In this document: one piece after another, positions 1-10,262 of the stretch
Numbering within the stretch: the first letter of the stretch is position 1
Layout of the letters: every line of letters starts with the position of its first letter
Translations under genes and position numbers: made by a program
The notes under the pieces: generated by a model
The model's database searches: none
What the model was told of the DNA's origin: nothing
What the model saw: the letters and a program-made list of their open reading frames with translations, nothing else
Origin: Hymenopus coronatus
Taxonomy: Eukaryota; Arthropoda; Insecta; Mantodea; Hymenopodidae
Length of the DNA: 64,000 nt
Assembly (NCBI GenBank): GCA_030762935.1
Contig: CM060887.1
Location: 10,408,501-10,472,500, forward strand
Reading direction: 5' to 3'

Positions 1-147
1 CACAATCGAATAACGATGGCTTTTAAAACATTTGACTATTGCTTTAGCCTAGTGCATTTCCTTAGCTCTCTTCTACTTATAAGGAACTAAATAATAAGAA
101 CATTCTGCTAATGTTTATTTCGATTAGCATTGTGTAGAAAGAACACC
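1..147 (-). repeat. HR repeat, variant B fragment
   Basis: Inner part of the TC-end half of a variant-B copy running off the left edge. It shares the 'TTTTAAAACATTTGACTATTG' type core and 'AAGGAACTAA.TAATAAGAACATTCTGC' with the copies at 26.6 kb and 63.7 kb (segments shortened here). It stops before the terminal hairpin motif, where a SINE scrap and an oppositely oriented HR copy begin. Confidence 0.7.
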
Positions 148-167
148 ACTAGACCACGGAGGCAGAC
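148..167 (-). repeat. SINE S1 5' fragment (~20 bp)
   Basis: Reads on the minus strand as TCTGCCTCCGTGGTCTAGTG, the tRNA-like head (A-box region) of the SINE seen complete at 12289-12511. Only the head survives, wedged between two HR copies. Confidence 0.45.
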
Positions 168-717
168 AATAATTTATTGTAAAAAAGCTCACTCCTCTAT
201 TTACTTAATGTTAATCGAGAAAAAAACAGCAGAAGTTGTCTTATTACTTGCTTCCTTGTAAGTAGAAGCGAAATATGGGAGTACCATCGGTTAAAGTGAT
301 AGTCAAAAGCTGGTTGCTATGTTTGTATGGACAGAGTTGAGAAAAGTATAAGTATTTCAAAACTGAAACCAATAACATGGAATATCTCAAAATCGGCTCA
401 ACTGCACAAAAAAGTATATAACAAAGTGTATGTTTTAATGAGCTCCACATTTTTGGTGTATTAAGTTTTTATCTATTACTTTCGGTTTACCATTTATTCA
501 AAATTTCACAAGATTCATCCGGAATAAATATGTCTTCAGAGGCTATTCCCAGAAAATTAAAACAAATACACTTTATTTGTGCGGTAGATATTATTAGTAT
601 ACAATATTATAATCAAAATGTTAGAGCCACTTTTAAGAAAAACATTTTCAAAAAATATTCCATGTAAAGGGTAGTTTGGGGTGGGGATATTTTCTTCATA
701 CACTTTGTGTTGCATCC
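168..717 (+). repeat. HR repeat, + half of a head-to-head composite
   Basis: Variant A copy lacking its first ~50 bases; begins at the CAATAATTTATTG block and runs to the 'TCGTGT/GTGTTGCATCCTTG' block. At the (TG)n tract around 718-757 the sequence switches to the opposite orientation instead of continuing to the 3' hairpin. Confidence 0.8.
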
Positions 718-954
718 TTGTGTGTTTGTGTGTGTGCGTGTGCGTGTGTGGGTGTGTGAACAGCAAAGCTCAAAAAGAAAACTCGGTTAAATACGAATCT
801 GTTATTTTAGCTCAGTATGTTCCAAGGATGCGACACGAGGATTTGAAGCCAATGCCCCACCCCCAACCACCCTTTACATGGAAATATTTTGGAAATTTTT
901 ATTTTCTGAAAAATGGCTCAACGGCTTTGATTAAAATATTGTATATTAAAGATA
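718..954 (-). repeat. HR repeat, - half, interrupted by mariner
   Basis: From the GT microsatellite onward the copy reads in reverse order (CTCAAAAAGAAAACTCGG, then CAAGGATGCGACACGAGG, then CCACCCTTTACATGG). It is cut at 'ATTAAAGATA' by the mariner and resumes at 2287 with 'TATTTACATGGC', so the pre-insertion site can be reconstructed by eye as a single TA. Confidence 0.85.
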
Positions 955-2286
955 CGAGGTACGTCCAGAAAGTAAGTTCCGTTTCAACTTATCTACGCTG
1001 CAGCGCTACGATCGCAGTTCCGCACATGCACGGCAGACGCTCTGTATCAAAGAGAAGAAACGTGCGCCATTTTGAGATCCCTGTCAGCCACATACACTTT
1101 GTTGTGCTTGTTTACAATGTCGGCGTTGATTGAAAATCCCGCCGCTTGTGAAATCAGATCTGTGATTCGTTTTCTGAATGCTAGGAAAGTGAAACCAACT
1201 GAAATTTATCGCCAAATTTGCGAAGTTTACGGACAAAATGCGATGAGTGTTTCAAAGGTGAGAAGATGGGTCCGACAGTTCAATGAAGGACGTAGTGAAG
1301 TGCACGATGAAGAACGAAGTGGGCGTCCATCTTTGGTTACAGAAGAACTGGTTCACGCGATTGATGACAAGATCCAGGAAAACTGCAAGTTTACAATTAC
1401 TGCTCTCGCTATGGAATTTCCCCAAAGCTCACGATCACTAATTCATGAAATTGTTACCGAAAAACTGAAATTTCGTAAACTTTGCTCACGTTGGGTACCA
1501 AAGATTCTCACTGAGCACCACAAAACAAAACGGATGGGTAGTGCACTTAGGTTTTTGACCCGTTATGATGAAGACGTCGAAGAATTTCCAAAACAGATAG
1601 TCACAGGAGATGAGACTTGGGTTTCTTACGACACCCCTGAAAGTAAGCGGCAATCAATGGAATGGAGGTACACTTCATCCCCAGCAAAAGTTAAGCCGAA
1701 ACAAATCTTGACACCTCGAAAAATGATGTGCACAGTGTTCTGGGACTGGAAAGACATCTTACTCATTGATTTCTTACCGCGTGGTCAAACAATCAAAGCA
1801 GATATTTATTGCGAGACACTTAGGAAATTGCGCCGCGCATTACAGAATAAGCGCCGAGGATTGCTGTCAAAAGGTGTTGTTTTTCTTCACGACAACGCAC
1901 GACGACACACTGCAAATGTGACGAAAAACCTCCTACAGGGATTTTGCTGGGACCTGTTTGACCATCCTCCGTACAACCCTGACCTCGCTCCTAGCGACTT
2001 TCATCTGTTCTTACATCTCAAGTCTTTCCTTGGCGGTCAACACTTCAACAATGACGAAGAGCTGAAAGAAAATGTTTCCAACTTTTTGAAGACACAGGCG
2101 GCAAACTTCTATGAAGAAGGTATACAAAAACTTGTGCCACGCTATGACAAATGCCTGCAAAATTTCGGCAGTTATGTGGAAAAGTAGTTTAAGAATTGTA
2201 GAATTTTGTGCAATAAATAATTATTCTGTATCTGTACACAATTTAATTTTATTACCAAACGGAACTTACTTTCTGGACCTACCTCG
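955..2286 (+). mobile_element. Intact mariner DNA transposon (1332 bp)
   Basis: Terminal inverted repeats of 30 bp at 955-984 and 2257-2286 differ at one position (eighth base); both begin CGAGGTA and contain CCAGAAAGTAAGTTCCG. The element is flanked by TA on both sides (953-954 and 2287-2288), the standard mariner target duplication. It carries a single uninterrupted transposase frame and an AATAAA signal at 2212-2217 shortly after the stop. Inserted inside an HR copy, so it is younger than that copy. The combination of near-identical ends and an open frame suggests a recent arrival. Confidence 0.96.
1117..2187 (+). CDS. Mariner-family transposase, apparently intact
   Basis: Cut-and-paste transposase that would bind the element's inverted repeats in the nucleus and move it between TA sites. 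I start at the ATG at 1117 (MSALIEN, 356 aa) because the family's helix-turn-helix begins directly after it; an in-frame ATG at 1072 would add 15 unlikely residues. Visible from the N-terminus: first helix-turn-helix (about residues 12-55, ending VRRWVRQF), the GRP-type linker RSGRP (67-71), WVPKIL (126-131), and catalytic triad D165 (VTGDETW), D259 (FLHDNARRH) and D294 (YNPDLAPSDFH). The spacing D259 to D294 is DD34D, diagnostic of mariner. Length is slightly above the usual ~345 aa. No stop or frameshift seen; all key residues present. Subfamily not assigned. It could mobilise related non-autonomous copies if expressed. Confidence 0.95.
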   Translation: MSALIENPAACEIRSVIRFLNARKVKPTEIYRQICEVYGQNAMSVSKVRRWVRQFNEGRSEVHDEERSGRPSLVTEELVHAIDDKIQENCKFTITALAMEFPQSSRSLIHEIVTEKLKFRKLCSRWVPKILTEHHKTKRMGSALRFLTRYDEDVEEFPKQIVTGDETWVSYDTPESKRQSMEWRYTSSPAKVKPKQILTPRKMMCTVFWDWKDILLIDFLPRGQTIKADIYCETLRKLRRALQNKRRGLLSKGVVFLHDNARRHTANVTKNLLQGFCWDLFDHPPYNPDLAPSDFHLFLHLKSFLGGQHFNNDEELKENVSNFLKTQAANFYEEGIQKLVPRYDKCLQNFGSYVEK

Positions 2287-2454
2287 TATTTACATGGCAA
2301 ATAACACGTATATCCTGAATTTTCTGGGAATAGTCCCTGAAGATCGCTTTATTCTGGACGAATTTTTCTGAATTTTGCATAACTAGTAAAGCAAGAGATA
2401 GATGAAGCTTACTAAACAAAAAATGCATATCTCGATAAAATACATCATACTGTA

Positions 2455-2487
<33 letters not shown>

Positions 2488-2556
2488 GAGCAGACTCTTT
2501 CTGAGATATTCCCTTGTAAGTGGTTTCAGCTTTGAAATATTTACTTTTCTAAGGGC
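2287..2556 (-). repeat. HR repeat, - half resumed after mariner
   Basis: Continues the copy broken at 954 (TTTACATGGCAAATAACACG ... CTGAATTTTCTGGGAATAG). A pure T run at 2460-2487 sits inside it, after which 'GAGATATTCCCTTGTAAGTGG' and 'TTTCAGCTTTGAAA' continue the HR order, so the T tract is an internal expansion or insertion. Confidence 0.8.
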
Positions 2557-2713
2557 AGAGATTGGCTGAGCTAGTAAAACTAGGGGAGATTCCGCACAAT
2601 AAACTTCTGATTTCAGTGCGGGCAAGTTGGGTCGGTCAATCAATAAAATATTCTTATAGAAACTATCCTTTTCTCTCTTTCTTGCTATTCAAAAAAAAAA
2701 AAAAAAAAAAAAA
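2557..2713. other. Unique spacer with A tract
   Basis: No recognisable gene. Ends in a pure A run (2691-2713) directly abutting the TC-end of the next HR copy, matching the family's preference for A-rich 5' flanks. Confidence 0.5.
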
Positions 2714-3591
2714 TTGATGTGTTACACTCACATGACTTTCTCTAGCTGTTCTATAAACTTCTTACACAAGATTATTCTTCTTTCCGCACCTTGCTAATCG
2801 AGGTACTCATTAGCATAATGTTCTTATTATTTAGTTCCTTATAAGTAGGAAAAAGTAAGGGAATACACTAGGCTAAACCAATAGTCAAATGTTTTAAAAG
2901 CTGTCGTTATGCGATTGTCATTACAAATCCCTTCTTTTCTTGGACGGGAGTAGAACAAAAGAAAACCGTAATCTCCCGTCTGAGAAAAGTATAAGTACTT
3001 CACAACTGAAACTAATAACAATGAATACCTGGAAAACTGTAAGCTCCATGAGAAAAATGTATATGACATAACTTGTGTATTTTAACAAGATCTACAATTC
3101 TGTATATTAAGTTTTTGTCTATCTCTTACGGTTTACTGGTTATGCCAAATTAAGCAAAATTCATCCAGAATAAACAGGTCTTTAGAAGTTATTCCCAGAA
3201 AATTCAAGATATACGTATTATTTGTCAGCTGAATATCTTTAATATACGATATTTTAATCAAAATCGTTAGAGCCATTTTTGAGAAAATCACAATTTTCGA
3301 AAAAAGTTCCAGGTAAAGGGTAGTTTGGGTTGGGGGAATTTTTCTCAAAATCTTCGTGTCGCATCCCTGGAAGATACTAAACTTAAATACCAAGTTTGGC
3401 GCTTTAACGACTTTTCAGTTTTCAGTTATCGTGTTCACAGACACACGGACCCACACACATACACACACGGACCTTTAAGTGAAAATGCTTTTTTGGATAC
3501 AGGGGACCCTAAAACATATATTTCCGGTGAAATCTCGGTATCGAAATTTTGGGTGGAATACATTACTTCTCTAGAGAAAGTAAAAAAAAAA
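2714..3591 (+). repeat. HR repeat, variant B, near full length
   Basis: Starts TTGATGTGTTACACTCACATG and carries the variant-B blocks (AGCTGTTCT, CGAGGTACTCATTAGC, CACCTT). The CA tract at 3443-3468 precedes 'GGACCTTT'. The 3' palindrome is deleted to a short CTTCTCTAGAGAAAGTAA, so the hairpin is largely lost. Confidence 0.85.
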
Positions 3592-3735
3592 AAACATTAG
3601 CAGAAATGTTCTTGTTACTTAGTTCCTTATAAGCAGCTGGAAAATAAAGCGATACTCAAATGTTTTAAAAGTTTTCGCTATGAATTTTCACGGCCAGGAG
3701 AAAAACAAAAGACGGACAACGTCTTCCCGTTGAGC
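3592..3735 (+). repeat. HR repeat, 5'-half fragment
   Basis: Begins at the ACATTAGCAGAAATGTTCTTG block and runs through 'TTTTAAAAG' to 'GTCTTCCCGTTGAG', a mix of B-like and C-like blocks. Directly follows the A run at the end of the preceding copy. Confidence 0.6.
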
Positions 3736-4504
3736 GTTAATCAAAGTATTGTATTTAGATAAACTAAATTATAGAAATATGTAAGCCAACAGTACGAAAA
3801 GCAGTTACGCAAATATTTGAAACCATGTTTCATTCCGCTGAAAATGAAATTAAGAGCATGTATTTTTCGCGTTTTAACATCGACGTAAACAACTGTAGGA
3901 GTAAGTCTTATTTAAAATAAAGGGTTTTTAAAAACGTGGTTTACTTGTGTTTTATGAAAACACTCTACATGCTCCAGAAAACTTTAAATTGAGAGGAATT
4001 CTTCATTTCATAAACGACTTAAGGACAAAATGCTTAAACAAGTAAAAGGTAGAAAGAGAAGTTTTACAATCGCAAAAGATGAAAATGAGGCAGAAATTAC
4101 GTGAACCTGAAGATGAAGGAAGGAAAGTAGAGGGGAAATGAAAAAGGAAACCTAGGAGACACGGGGAAATTTACAAGAGAGCGGAAAAAAGAAAAAGATA
4201 TGACTAACAACAGCTATCTTGAAAATGAGGACAGACGAGGCAGGAATGAAAAGAAGAAGAGAAAAAAGTCTGATGAAGGAAAAATGTAGAAAAACAAAGT
4301 TAAAAGAATCAAGCCAGTGAGCAGCACAGAAGCTGCGCGGGTAAAACCACCATCTTCGCGGATAAAATGGTAAATTATGCATTGCAGCCTGTACCCATTA
4401 ATTTTCTTATCGAAACGTAAAAGCAAAAGAGAGTAGAGAAATAGATGGAATCGTACCGCGAGAAACCATGTAAAGAAACAGATTCTTACTAACAAAGACG
4501 CGCG
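3736..4504. other. Unique AT-rich stretch, purine-rich on + strand
   Basis: No HR blocks, no convincing ORF. Bases ~4050-4320 are strongly purine-biased on the + strand; the open frames on the minus strand here are simple Phe/Leu/Ser-rich readings of that bias. Confidence 0.4.
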
Positions 4505-5358
4505 GCCCTTGTTACTTTCTCTAGCCCCATATGTACAGAGTGTATAGAGAACGTAGGTATTGTAATGCACCCAAAAATTCCATACCGAGATTTCACCGGA
4601 AACACATGTTTTAGGATCCCCTGTATTAAAAAAAAAACATTTTCATAAAAGGTCCGCGCGCGCGCGTATGTGTGTGTGTGAACACGATAACTCAAAAAGG
4701 AAAAGTCGGTAAAATACCAAACTTGGTACTTAAGTTTAGTATCTTCCAGGGATGCGAAATTAGCATTTACGTGGAACATTTTTCGAAAATTTTGATTTTC
4801 TCAAAACTGGCTCTAATGATTTTGATTAAAATTTCGTATATTAAAGATATTTCCCTGACAAATAAAATGTATAGGTATCTTGAATTTTCTGGGAATAGCC
4901 TCTGAAGACTACTTTATTATTGGTAAATTTTACGGAATTTTGCATAACTGCTAAACCGTAAGGGATGGACAAAAACTTACCACACAACAAATGTAGAGCG
5001 CTTTAAAACACACAATTTATGTTATATCCATTTTTTACGCGGAGTCGATTGTTTTTCAGATATTCCTTGTTTTTGGTTTCAGCTCTGAAAAATTTATACT
5101 TTTCTCATACAGGAACTTGTCAACTCCTGTCCATACAAACAAAGGAACTTCAGTCACATAGCAACCGGCTTTTGACTATCGCTTTAATCTATGGTACTCC
5201 CTTATTTCCCTCTTACTTTCAAGGAAGCAAGTAATAAGACTATTTCTGCTAATTTTTATTTTCGATTAGCATTAAGTAAATAGAACTTTAAGCTGTTTAA
5301 CAATAATTTGTTGCAGAGATGTAGAGAAAGCCATGTGAATGGAACACATCAGATTTTC
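4505..5358 (-). repeat. HR repeat, variant A, near full length
   Basis: Hairpin end at 4508-4555 is the 'GGGGCTAG' form read in reverse (CTTTCTCTAGCCCC.ATATGTAC); a CG/TG microsatellite lies at 4651-4680; ends AATGGAACACATCAGA. Confidence 0.9.
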
Positions 5359-5460
5359 TAATTTTTTTGGCTCAAGGCTCAAAACACATTCCTTGTGAAA
5401 TCTCGGTATCAAATATTTGGGTGAAATACAGTACCTTTTCTAGCTACTAGGTACATTGTA
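5359..5460 (+). repeat. HR repeat 3' end, interrupted by mariner at its palindrome
   Basis: Only the last ~100 bases of a copy (from 'GGCTCAAAACACATTCC' on). The 3' palindrome is split at TA 5459-5460 by the 5461-6583 mariner; the remaining arm TATGTACATACGTGCTGAGAAAG lies at 6584-6606. Confidence 0.8.
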
Positions 5461-6583
5461 CGAGGGTGGTCTGAAAAGTTCTCGGCCTGATAGTGAAAAA
5501 CGACAATTCATGCTTTCAAAGTAGTTTTATTTTTCAACATAATCTCCTCTAATATCAATAGCTTGTGTCCAGCGGTGTTCCAATGCCATTATCCCCTCTC
5601 TGTAGTGTTCCTCTGGAAGTGCTGCAAAGTACCCATTTACAACCGCAATTGCTTTTTCATTGGGCGAAAAGCGCCTACCAGCGAGGAATTTCTTCAGTTT
5701 TGGAAACAGATGGAAGTCAGAGGAAGACAAATCTAGTAGATGTTCCAGCACTTCATAGTGCAGATCTCTCAATTTCCCCATTACCAAAACACTTTTGTGG
5801 GCAGGTGCATTGTCCTGATGGAAAACAATTTTTCGTCTTTTATAACCCGGGTCTGTTTCCACGAATGCTTGCATTCAGTTTGCTTAGAAATTAAGAGAAG
5901 TATCTCCAGTAATGGTTTTACCTTTTTTGGAGATAGTCAACAAAATTCCTTTGGCATCCCAAAACCCTGACGCCATATATTTTCCGCCTCACCTTCTTTG
6001 GATCTAAAGAACCAGATTCTGTCCACTGCCTCGACTGCTGCTTGGATTCGGGTGTGTAGTAGTGAATCCATGTTTCATCCGTTGTGACGTATCGGCGCAA
6101 AAAGTCACTTCTGTTCTTCTGACAACCCGCCAAGCACTTTTCAGAAAGTGTCATGCGAATGCATTTGTTATCCACAGTGAGGATACGCAGCACCCATCTT
6201 GCGCAAAGCTTTTTCTTGTTTAATTCCTGATGTTCCAATACGTTCTTTTAAAATTCCGAGAGCATTAGCAATTTTACGATTTCCGGTGTGGTTACAGTTT
6301 TTGGACGCCTTCAGGGCCACGTTTAAAATCGGCTACTTATTTCTTCACAGTGGAAACTGCACATGAAGAGTCACCACACACATTTATAATCCGCAAATGA
6401 ATTTCTGTAAGTTTTAAACCTTCTTTTATGATGAATTTATCACACCACGATACTCAAATTTCTCCATTTTTAAAGCAATGCGTACTTCCACTGCTTCAAA
6501 CGACTGCCTACGGTAAGGAAAAAAATCATGCAAGTACTGCCGCGATCTCTGGGCGAGGCCGAGAATTTTTCAGACAACCCTCA
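5461..6583 (-). mobile_element. Decayed mariner transposon (1123 bp)
   Basis: Both ends survive: 5461 reads CGAGGGTGGTCTGAAAAG..CTCGGCC and the complement of 6583 reads TGAGGGTTGTCTGAAAAA..CTCGGCC, about 3 mismatches over ~28 bp. TA flanks at 5459-5460 and 6584-6585. A different mariner lineage from the 955 element, shared with 36819-38518. It lacks ~44 bases present in that relative upstream of the transposase. Confidence 0.93.
5527..6467 (-). pseudogene. Mariner transposase pseudogene
   Basis: Reads from a start at 6467 (MEKFEYR) on the minus strand, but with in-frame stops and frameshifts in the helix-turn-helix region. The middle frame (6238-5918) keeps LCARWVLRILT, the first catalytic Asp in TTDETWIHYYTPES and ...QRNFVDYL; the last frame (5874-5527) keeps FHQDNAPAHK with the second Asp and ends GDYVEK. 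The YSPDLAPSD motif is degraded to LLDLSSSDF, so second and third Asp are 31 rather than 34 residues apart (a 9-base loss). Not functional. Confidence 0.93.
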
Positions 6584-6606
6584 TATGTACATACGTGCTG
6601 AGAAAG

Positions 6607-6748
6607 TAAAAATGCTTATTTTTTGGACTCAGGGGGTCCCAAAACATATATTTCCGGTGAAATCTCTACATCGAATTTTTGGATGGAATAGAATAACTTC
6701 TCGATACACTATGTACATAGTACGTGTGGAGAAAGTAAAAATTACAAG
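6607..6748 (+). repeat. HR repeat 3'-end fragment
   Basis: A second 3' end immediately downstream of the mariner-split one: GACTCAGGGGGTCCC, GGTGAAATCT, then a good palindrome CACTATGTACATAGTACGTG and GGAGAAAGTAA. Two 3' ends in tandem with no 5' part. Confidence 0.85.
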
Positions 6749-7175
6749 AGTAGGGAGGTAACGAAGTGGAAACGCACAGTTGCTTCGCTGGAGACAACGC
6801 CTTTACCATTTGAAAGCTCGTACTGTAGATATTTGTCAAGTTGGTCCGGATTATTCACACAGGACATCTAATATGCTATTATTTGCACGACAATTCAGCT
6901 CAACTATTAAACCACCAATACAATGACCGAGAAAGGCAACTTCGAGCAATAGCGGTCATCTGACTGGAGCGATATTATCACAGCTGATGTACATTTCCTG
7001 AAAATCTTGTCGCACCTGACGTTCGTTTGTTCAATCTCCTGTCTTTGTTATTGGTAACAAAGTGACAATCCACGCAGCCAACCTTCACACTGTCAGTTCG
7101 ACCATAGTACTTTCAATTAATGCAGTTACCGTGTTTATTTAAAGTTGTATCCAGTTCATAATGTATTTACTTAAA
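6749..7175. other. Unique stretch, nothing recognised
   Basis: About 430 bases with moderate GC and no HR blocks, SINE promoter boxes or long frames. Nothing identified. Confidence 0.4.
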
Positions 7176-8056
7176 ATAATCTAATGTGTTCCATTCACAC
7201 GACTTTCTCTACATCTCTGCAACAAATTATTGCTAAAATGCTTATGCTTCTATTTACTTCATGCTAAACGAGAAAAAATGAGCAGAAATAGTCTTATTAC
7301 TTGCTTCATTGTAAGGAGAAGCGAAATAAAGAAGTACCATAGGTTAAAGATATAATCAAAAGCTGGTTGCTATGTGACAGAAGTTCCTTTCTTTCTATGG
7401 ACAGGACCAAAAACAAGGAATATCTAGAAAACGATGAACTCCACGAAAAAAATGTATATAACATAAATTGTATGTTCTAATGTGTTTTGCGTTTTTTGTG
7501 TGGTAACTGACTGTCCCTTACGGTTTCGCAGTTCACCCAGAATAAAGTAGTCTTTAGAGACTATTCCCAGAAAATTCAAGATATACATTTTATTTATCAG
7601 GTAAATGTCCCAGAAAATTCAAGATATACATTTTATTTATCAGGTAAATGTCTTTAATATACGATATTTTAATCAAAATCGTTAGAGCAATTTTTAAGAA
7701 AATCAAAATTTTCGAAAAAAAAGTTCCATGTAAGGGGTAGTTGGGGGTGGAAGGATTTTCTTGAAAATCTTCGTGTCACATCCTTGGACGATACTAAACT
7801 TAAATACCAAGTATGGTATTTAACGGTCTTTTCGTTTTGAGCTATGCTGTCCACAGACACACACGGATCTTTTTCTGAAAATGCTTCTTTTTGGATTCAG
7901 GGGGACCCAAAACATGTATTACATGAGCGTTTACAAGCTGGTATTTATTTATGATTTTATACTTTATTTGCTTCCTTACCGTGAAATCTCGGTATCGAAT
8001 TTTTGGGTGGAATGCAATACCTTCTCTATACACTATGTACATAGTACGTGTAGGGA
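7176..8056 (+). repeat. HR repeat, full length, with internal 43-bp duplication
   Basis: TCTAATGTGTTCC start after an A-rich flank; 3' palindrome TATACACTATGTACATAGTACG and AGGGAAAGTAA end. Contains an exact 43-bp tandem duplication (7566-7608 and 7609-7651, each beginning CCCAGAAAATTC) and a ~60-bp foreign stretch at ~7919-7980 between 'AAACATGTA' and 'GTGAAATCTCGG'. Confidence 0.93.
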
Positions 8057-8189
8057 AAGTAATAATTAAACATTTATAAATAAAATAACAAAAGTAGTTA
8101 TACTGCCTATCAATAAATGCATCTCAAGACAAACACTAACATTTTTTGTTTCCAGAAGTACTATATCAAAAACCTCAGAGTAAACTAAA

Positions 8190-9014
8190 AAAAATCTAAT
8201 GTTTTCCATTCACATGACTTTCTCTACATCTCTGCAACAAATTATTGTTAAAAAGTTTATGCTTCTATTTACTTCATGCTAAGTGAGAAAAAATTAGCAG
8301 AAATAGTCTTATTACTTGCTTCCCTATAAGTAGAAGAGAAATAAGGGAGTAGCATAGGTTAAAGTGATAGCAATGTGACTGAATTTGCTTTGTTTGTATG
8401 GACAGTAGCTGACAAATTCATGTATGAGAAAAGTATGTTTTTTAAGGCCGAAACAAAAATCAAGGAATATCTAAAAAAACAATCAACTCCACGAAAAAAA
8501 TGTATATGACATAAATTGTGTGTTTTAATGTGCTCTACATTTTTTGTGTGGTAAGTTTTTGTTTATCGCTTACCGTTTACCAGTTACAAAAAGTTCCGTA
8601 AAATTCATCCAGAATAAAGTAGTCTTCAGAGGCTATTTCCAGAAAATTCAAGATATACATATTATGTGTCATGTATATATCTTTAATATATGATATTTTA
8701 ATCAAAATCGTTAGAGACAGTTTTTAGAAAATCAATTTTTCCATGAGAAGGGTAGTTGGGGGTGGGGGAATTTTCTTGAAAATATTCGTCTCGCAAAATT
8801 GGAAAATGTCAAGTCATTTCGTTTTTGAGCTATGCTGCCCCCCCCCCACACACACACACACACAGACACACACGTACGTTGTTCTAAAAATGCTTTTTTT
8901 TATATTCAGGGAGTCTCAAAACATGTATTTCCGGTGAAATATCGGTATCGAATTTTTGGGTGCAATGCAATACCTTCTCTATACACTATGTACGTAGTTC
9001 GTTTAGAGAAAGTA
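8190..9014 (+). repeat. HR repeat, full length
   Basis: Starts TCTAATGTTTTCC after an A run. A C8 tract at 8837 precedes (CA)n at ~8849-8871. 3' palindrome CACTATGTACGTAGTTCG with AGAGAAAGTAA. The 8057-8189 gap before it is unique AT-rich sequence. Confidence 0.92.
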
Positions 9015-9700
9015 AAAAAACAGCGTTTCCTTTAAATTTTTTAAATTGGCATTCGTTGAGTTTTGTTAAAACGGACCTCAATTTATGGATGAAAATTGGA
9101 GCTCTCATTATTTTATTACTTGTGACACATGCGCGTCTAGTTGGGGAGGACGAAGTAAGGGCGGTCTATTCCGCATTTGTTTTAGTTGCAGGTGTTTTTA
9201 CAACACATGGTAAGCAAGTACTCCCATTAGACGTGTGTGGATTACGAAGTTTACTGTCACACGTTGTGAACGCGGTTTTACGCCTCTAGACCGCAGTAAT
9301 GAACGCACCTTACAGCATCCTTTACACCTGTTTTATGCCTTCTGGGAAAAGTTTCTCGCCGCTTGAGACCTTTCACACAATACGGCTCTCTCAGTAAAAG
9401 AACTTCTCAACTTTATACATCCCCGTGCGCAGTTTTAGGTCGGTGACAAAATGTCTAACTTTTTCTCCCAGCTTGCCGTTTTACGGTAGAGTTGAAGAGG
9501 TCCAAATAGCCACGAACGTACTCTCGGAGCAGAAGTTAATGTGCTACATATTCTTCTGTTGATGCTCCTGGTGGAAATGTTTCAAACGTGAAATAGCAAT
9601 AGAAAAATGCTGTGAACACTCACGAGCATATATTTAACAATTTGTTATTGATACATTATGCATAATAGTTTATTTTTCTGTGTAAAGTATTCTAACCACT
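9015..9700. other. Unique stretch with a possible exon
   Basis: HR-free interval of higher GC than its surroundings. The only coding-like signal is the possible first exon at 9089-9209, listed separately. The rest shows no family I recognise. Confidence 0.4.
9089..9209 (+). other. Possible first exon encoding a signal peptide
   Basis: ATG at 9089 opens MKIGALIILLLVTHARLVG, a plausible secretion signal (short basic start, seven-residue hydrophobic core, small residue), followed by EDEVRAVYSAFVLVAGVFTTH. The frame reaches CACATG|GTAAGC with GT at 9210-9211, a good 5' splice site, leaving phase 1. Beyond it the frame continues only to 9289. No downstream exon was found, so this may be chance. 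If real, a secreted or membrane protein is implied; no family assigned. Confidence 0.2.
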
Positions 9701-9701
9701 T

Positions 9702-10262
9702 AAAAATCTGATGTGATCCATTCACATAACTTTCTCTACATCTCTGCAACAAATTATTGTTAAAAAGCTTATACTTCTCTTTACTTCATGCTAGTCGAGA
9801 ATAAAAAATAGTACAAATAGTCTTATTACTTGCTTCCTTGTAAGTAAAACGAAAATATGGAAGTATCATAGTTAAAATGATAGTCAAAAGCTGGTTGCTA
9901 TGTGACTAAAGTTCCTTTGTTTGCACGGACAAGAGTTGGCAAATGCTTGTATGAGAAAAGTGTAAGTTTTTCAAAGCTGAAAACAAAAACAAGGGATACC
10001 TAAAAAACGATCAACTCCACGAAAAAAATGTATGTAACATAAATTATGTACTTTAACATGCTCTACGTTTTATGTGTGGTAAGTTTTTGGCCATCTCTTA
10101 CGGTTGAACTGTTATGCCTAATTCCATAAAATTCATAGAGAGTAAAGTAGTCTTCAGAGGATATTCCCAGAAAATTCCAAATATCTATTTTATTTGTTAA
10201 GTAAATATCTTTAATATACGATATTTTAATCGAAATCGTTAGCGCCATCTTTGAGAAAATAA
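9702..10262 (+). repeat. HR repeat, 3'-truncated
   Basis: Starts TCTGATGTGATCC and is collinear with variant A up to 'GCCATCTTTGAGAAAATAAA', then stops before the CA tract and hairpin. Confidence 0.88.

Noticed and set aside
681..1133. 150-codon frame overlapping the mariner start
   Set aside because: Spans a GT tract, HR sequence and the mariner's left end; no domain, ends in the transposon.
5565..5970. Plus-strand ORFs over the mariner
   Set aside because: Antisense shadow of the transposase pseudogene on the minus strand.
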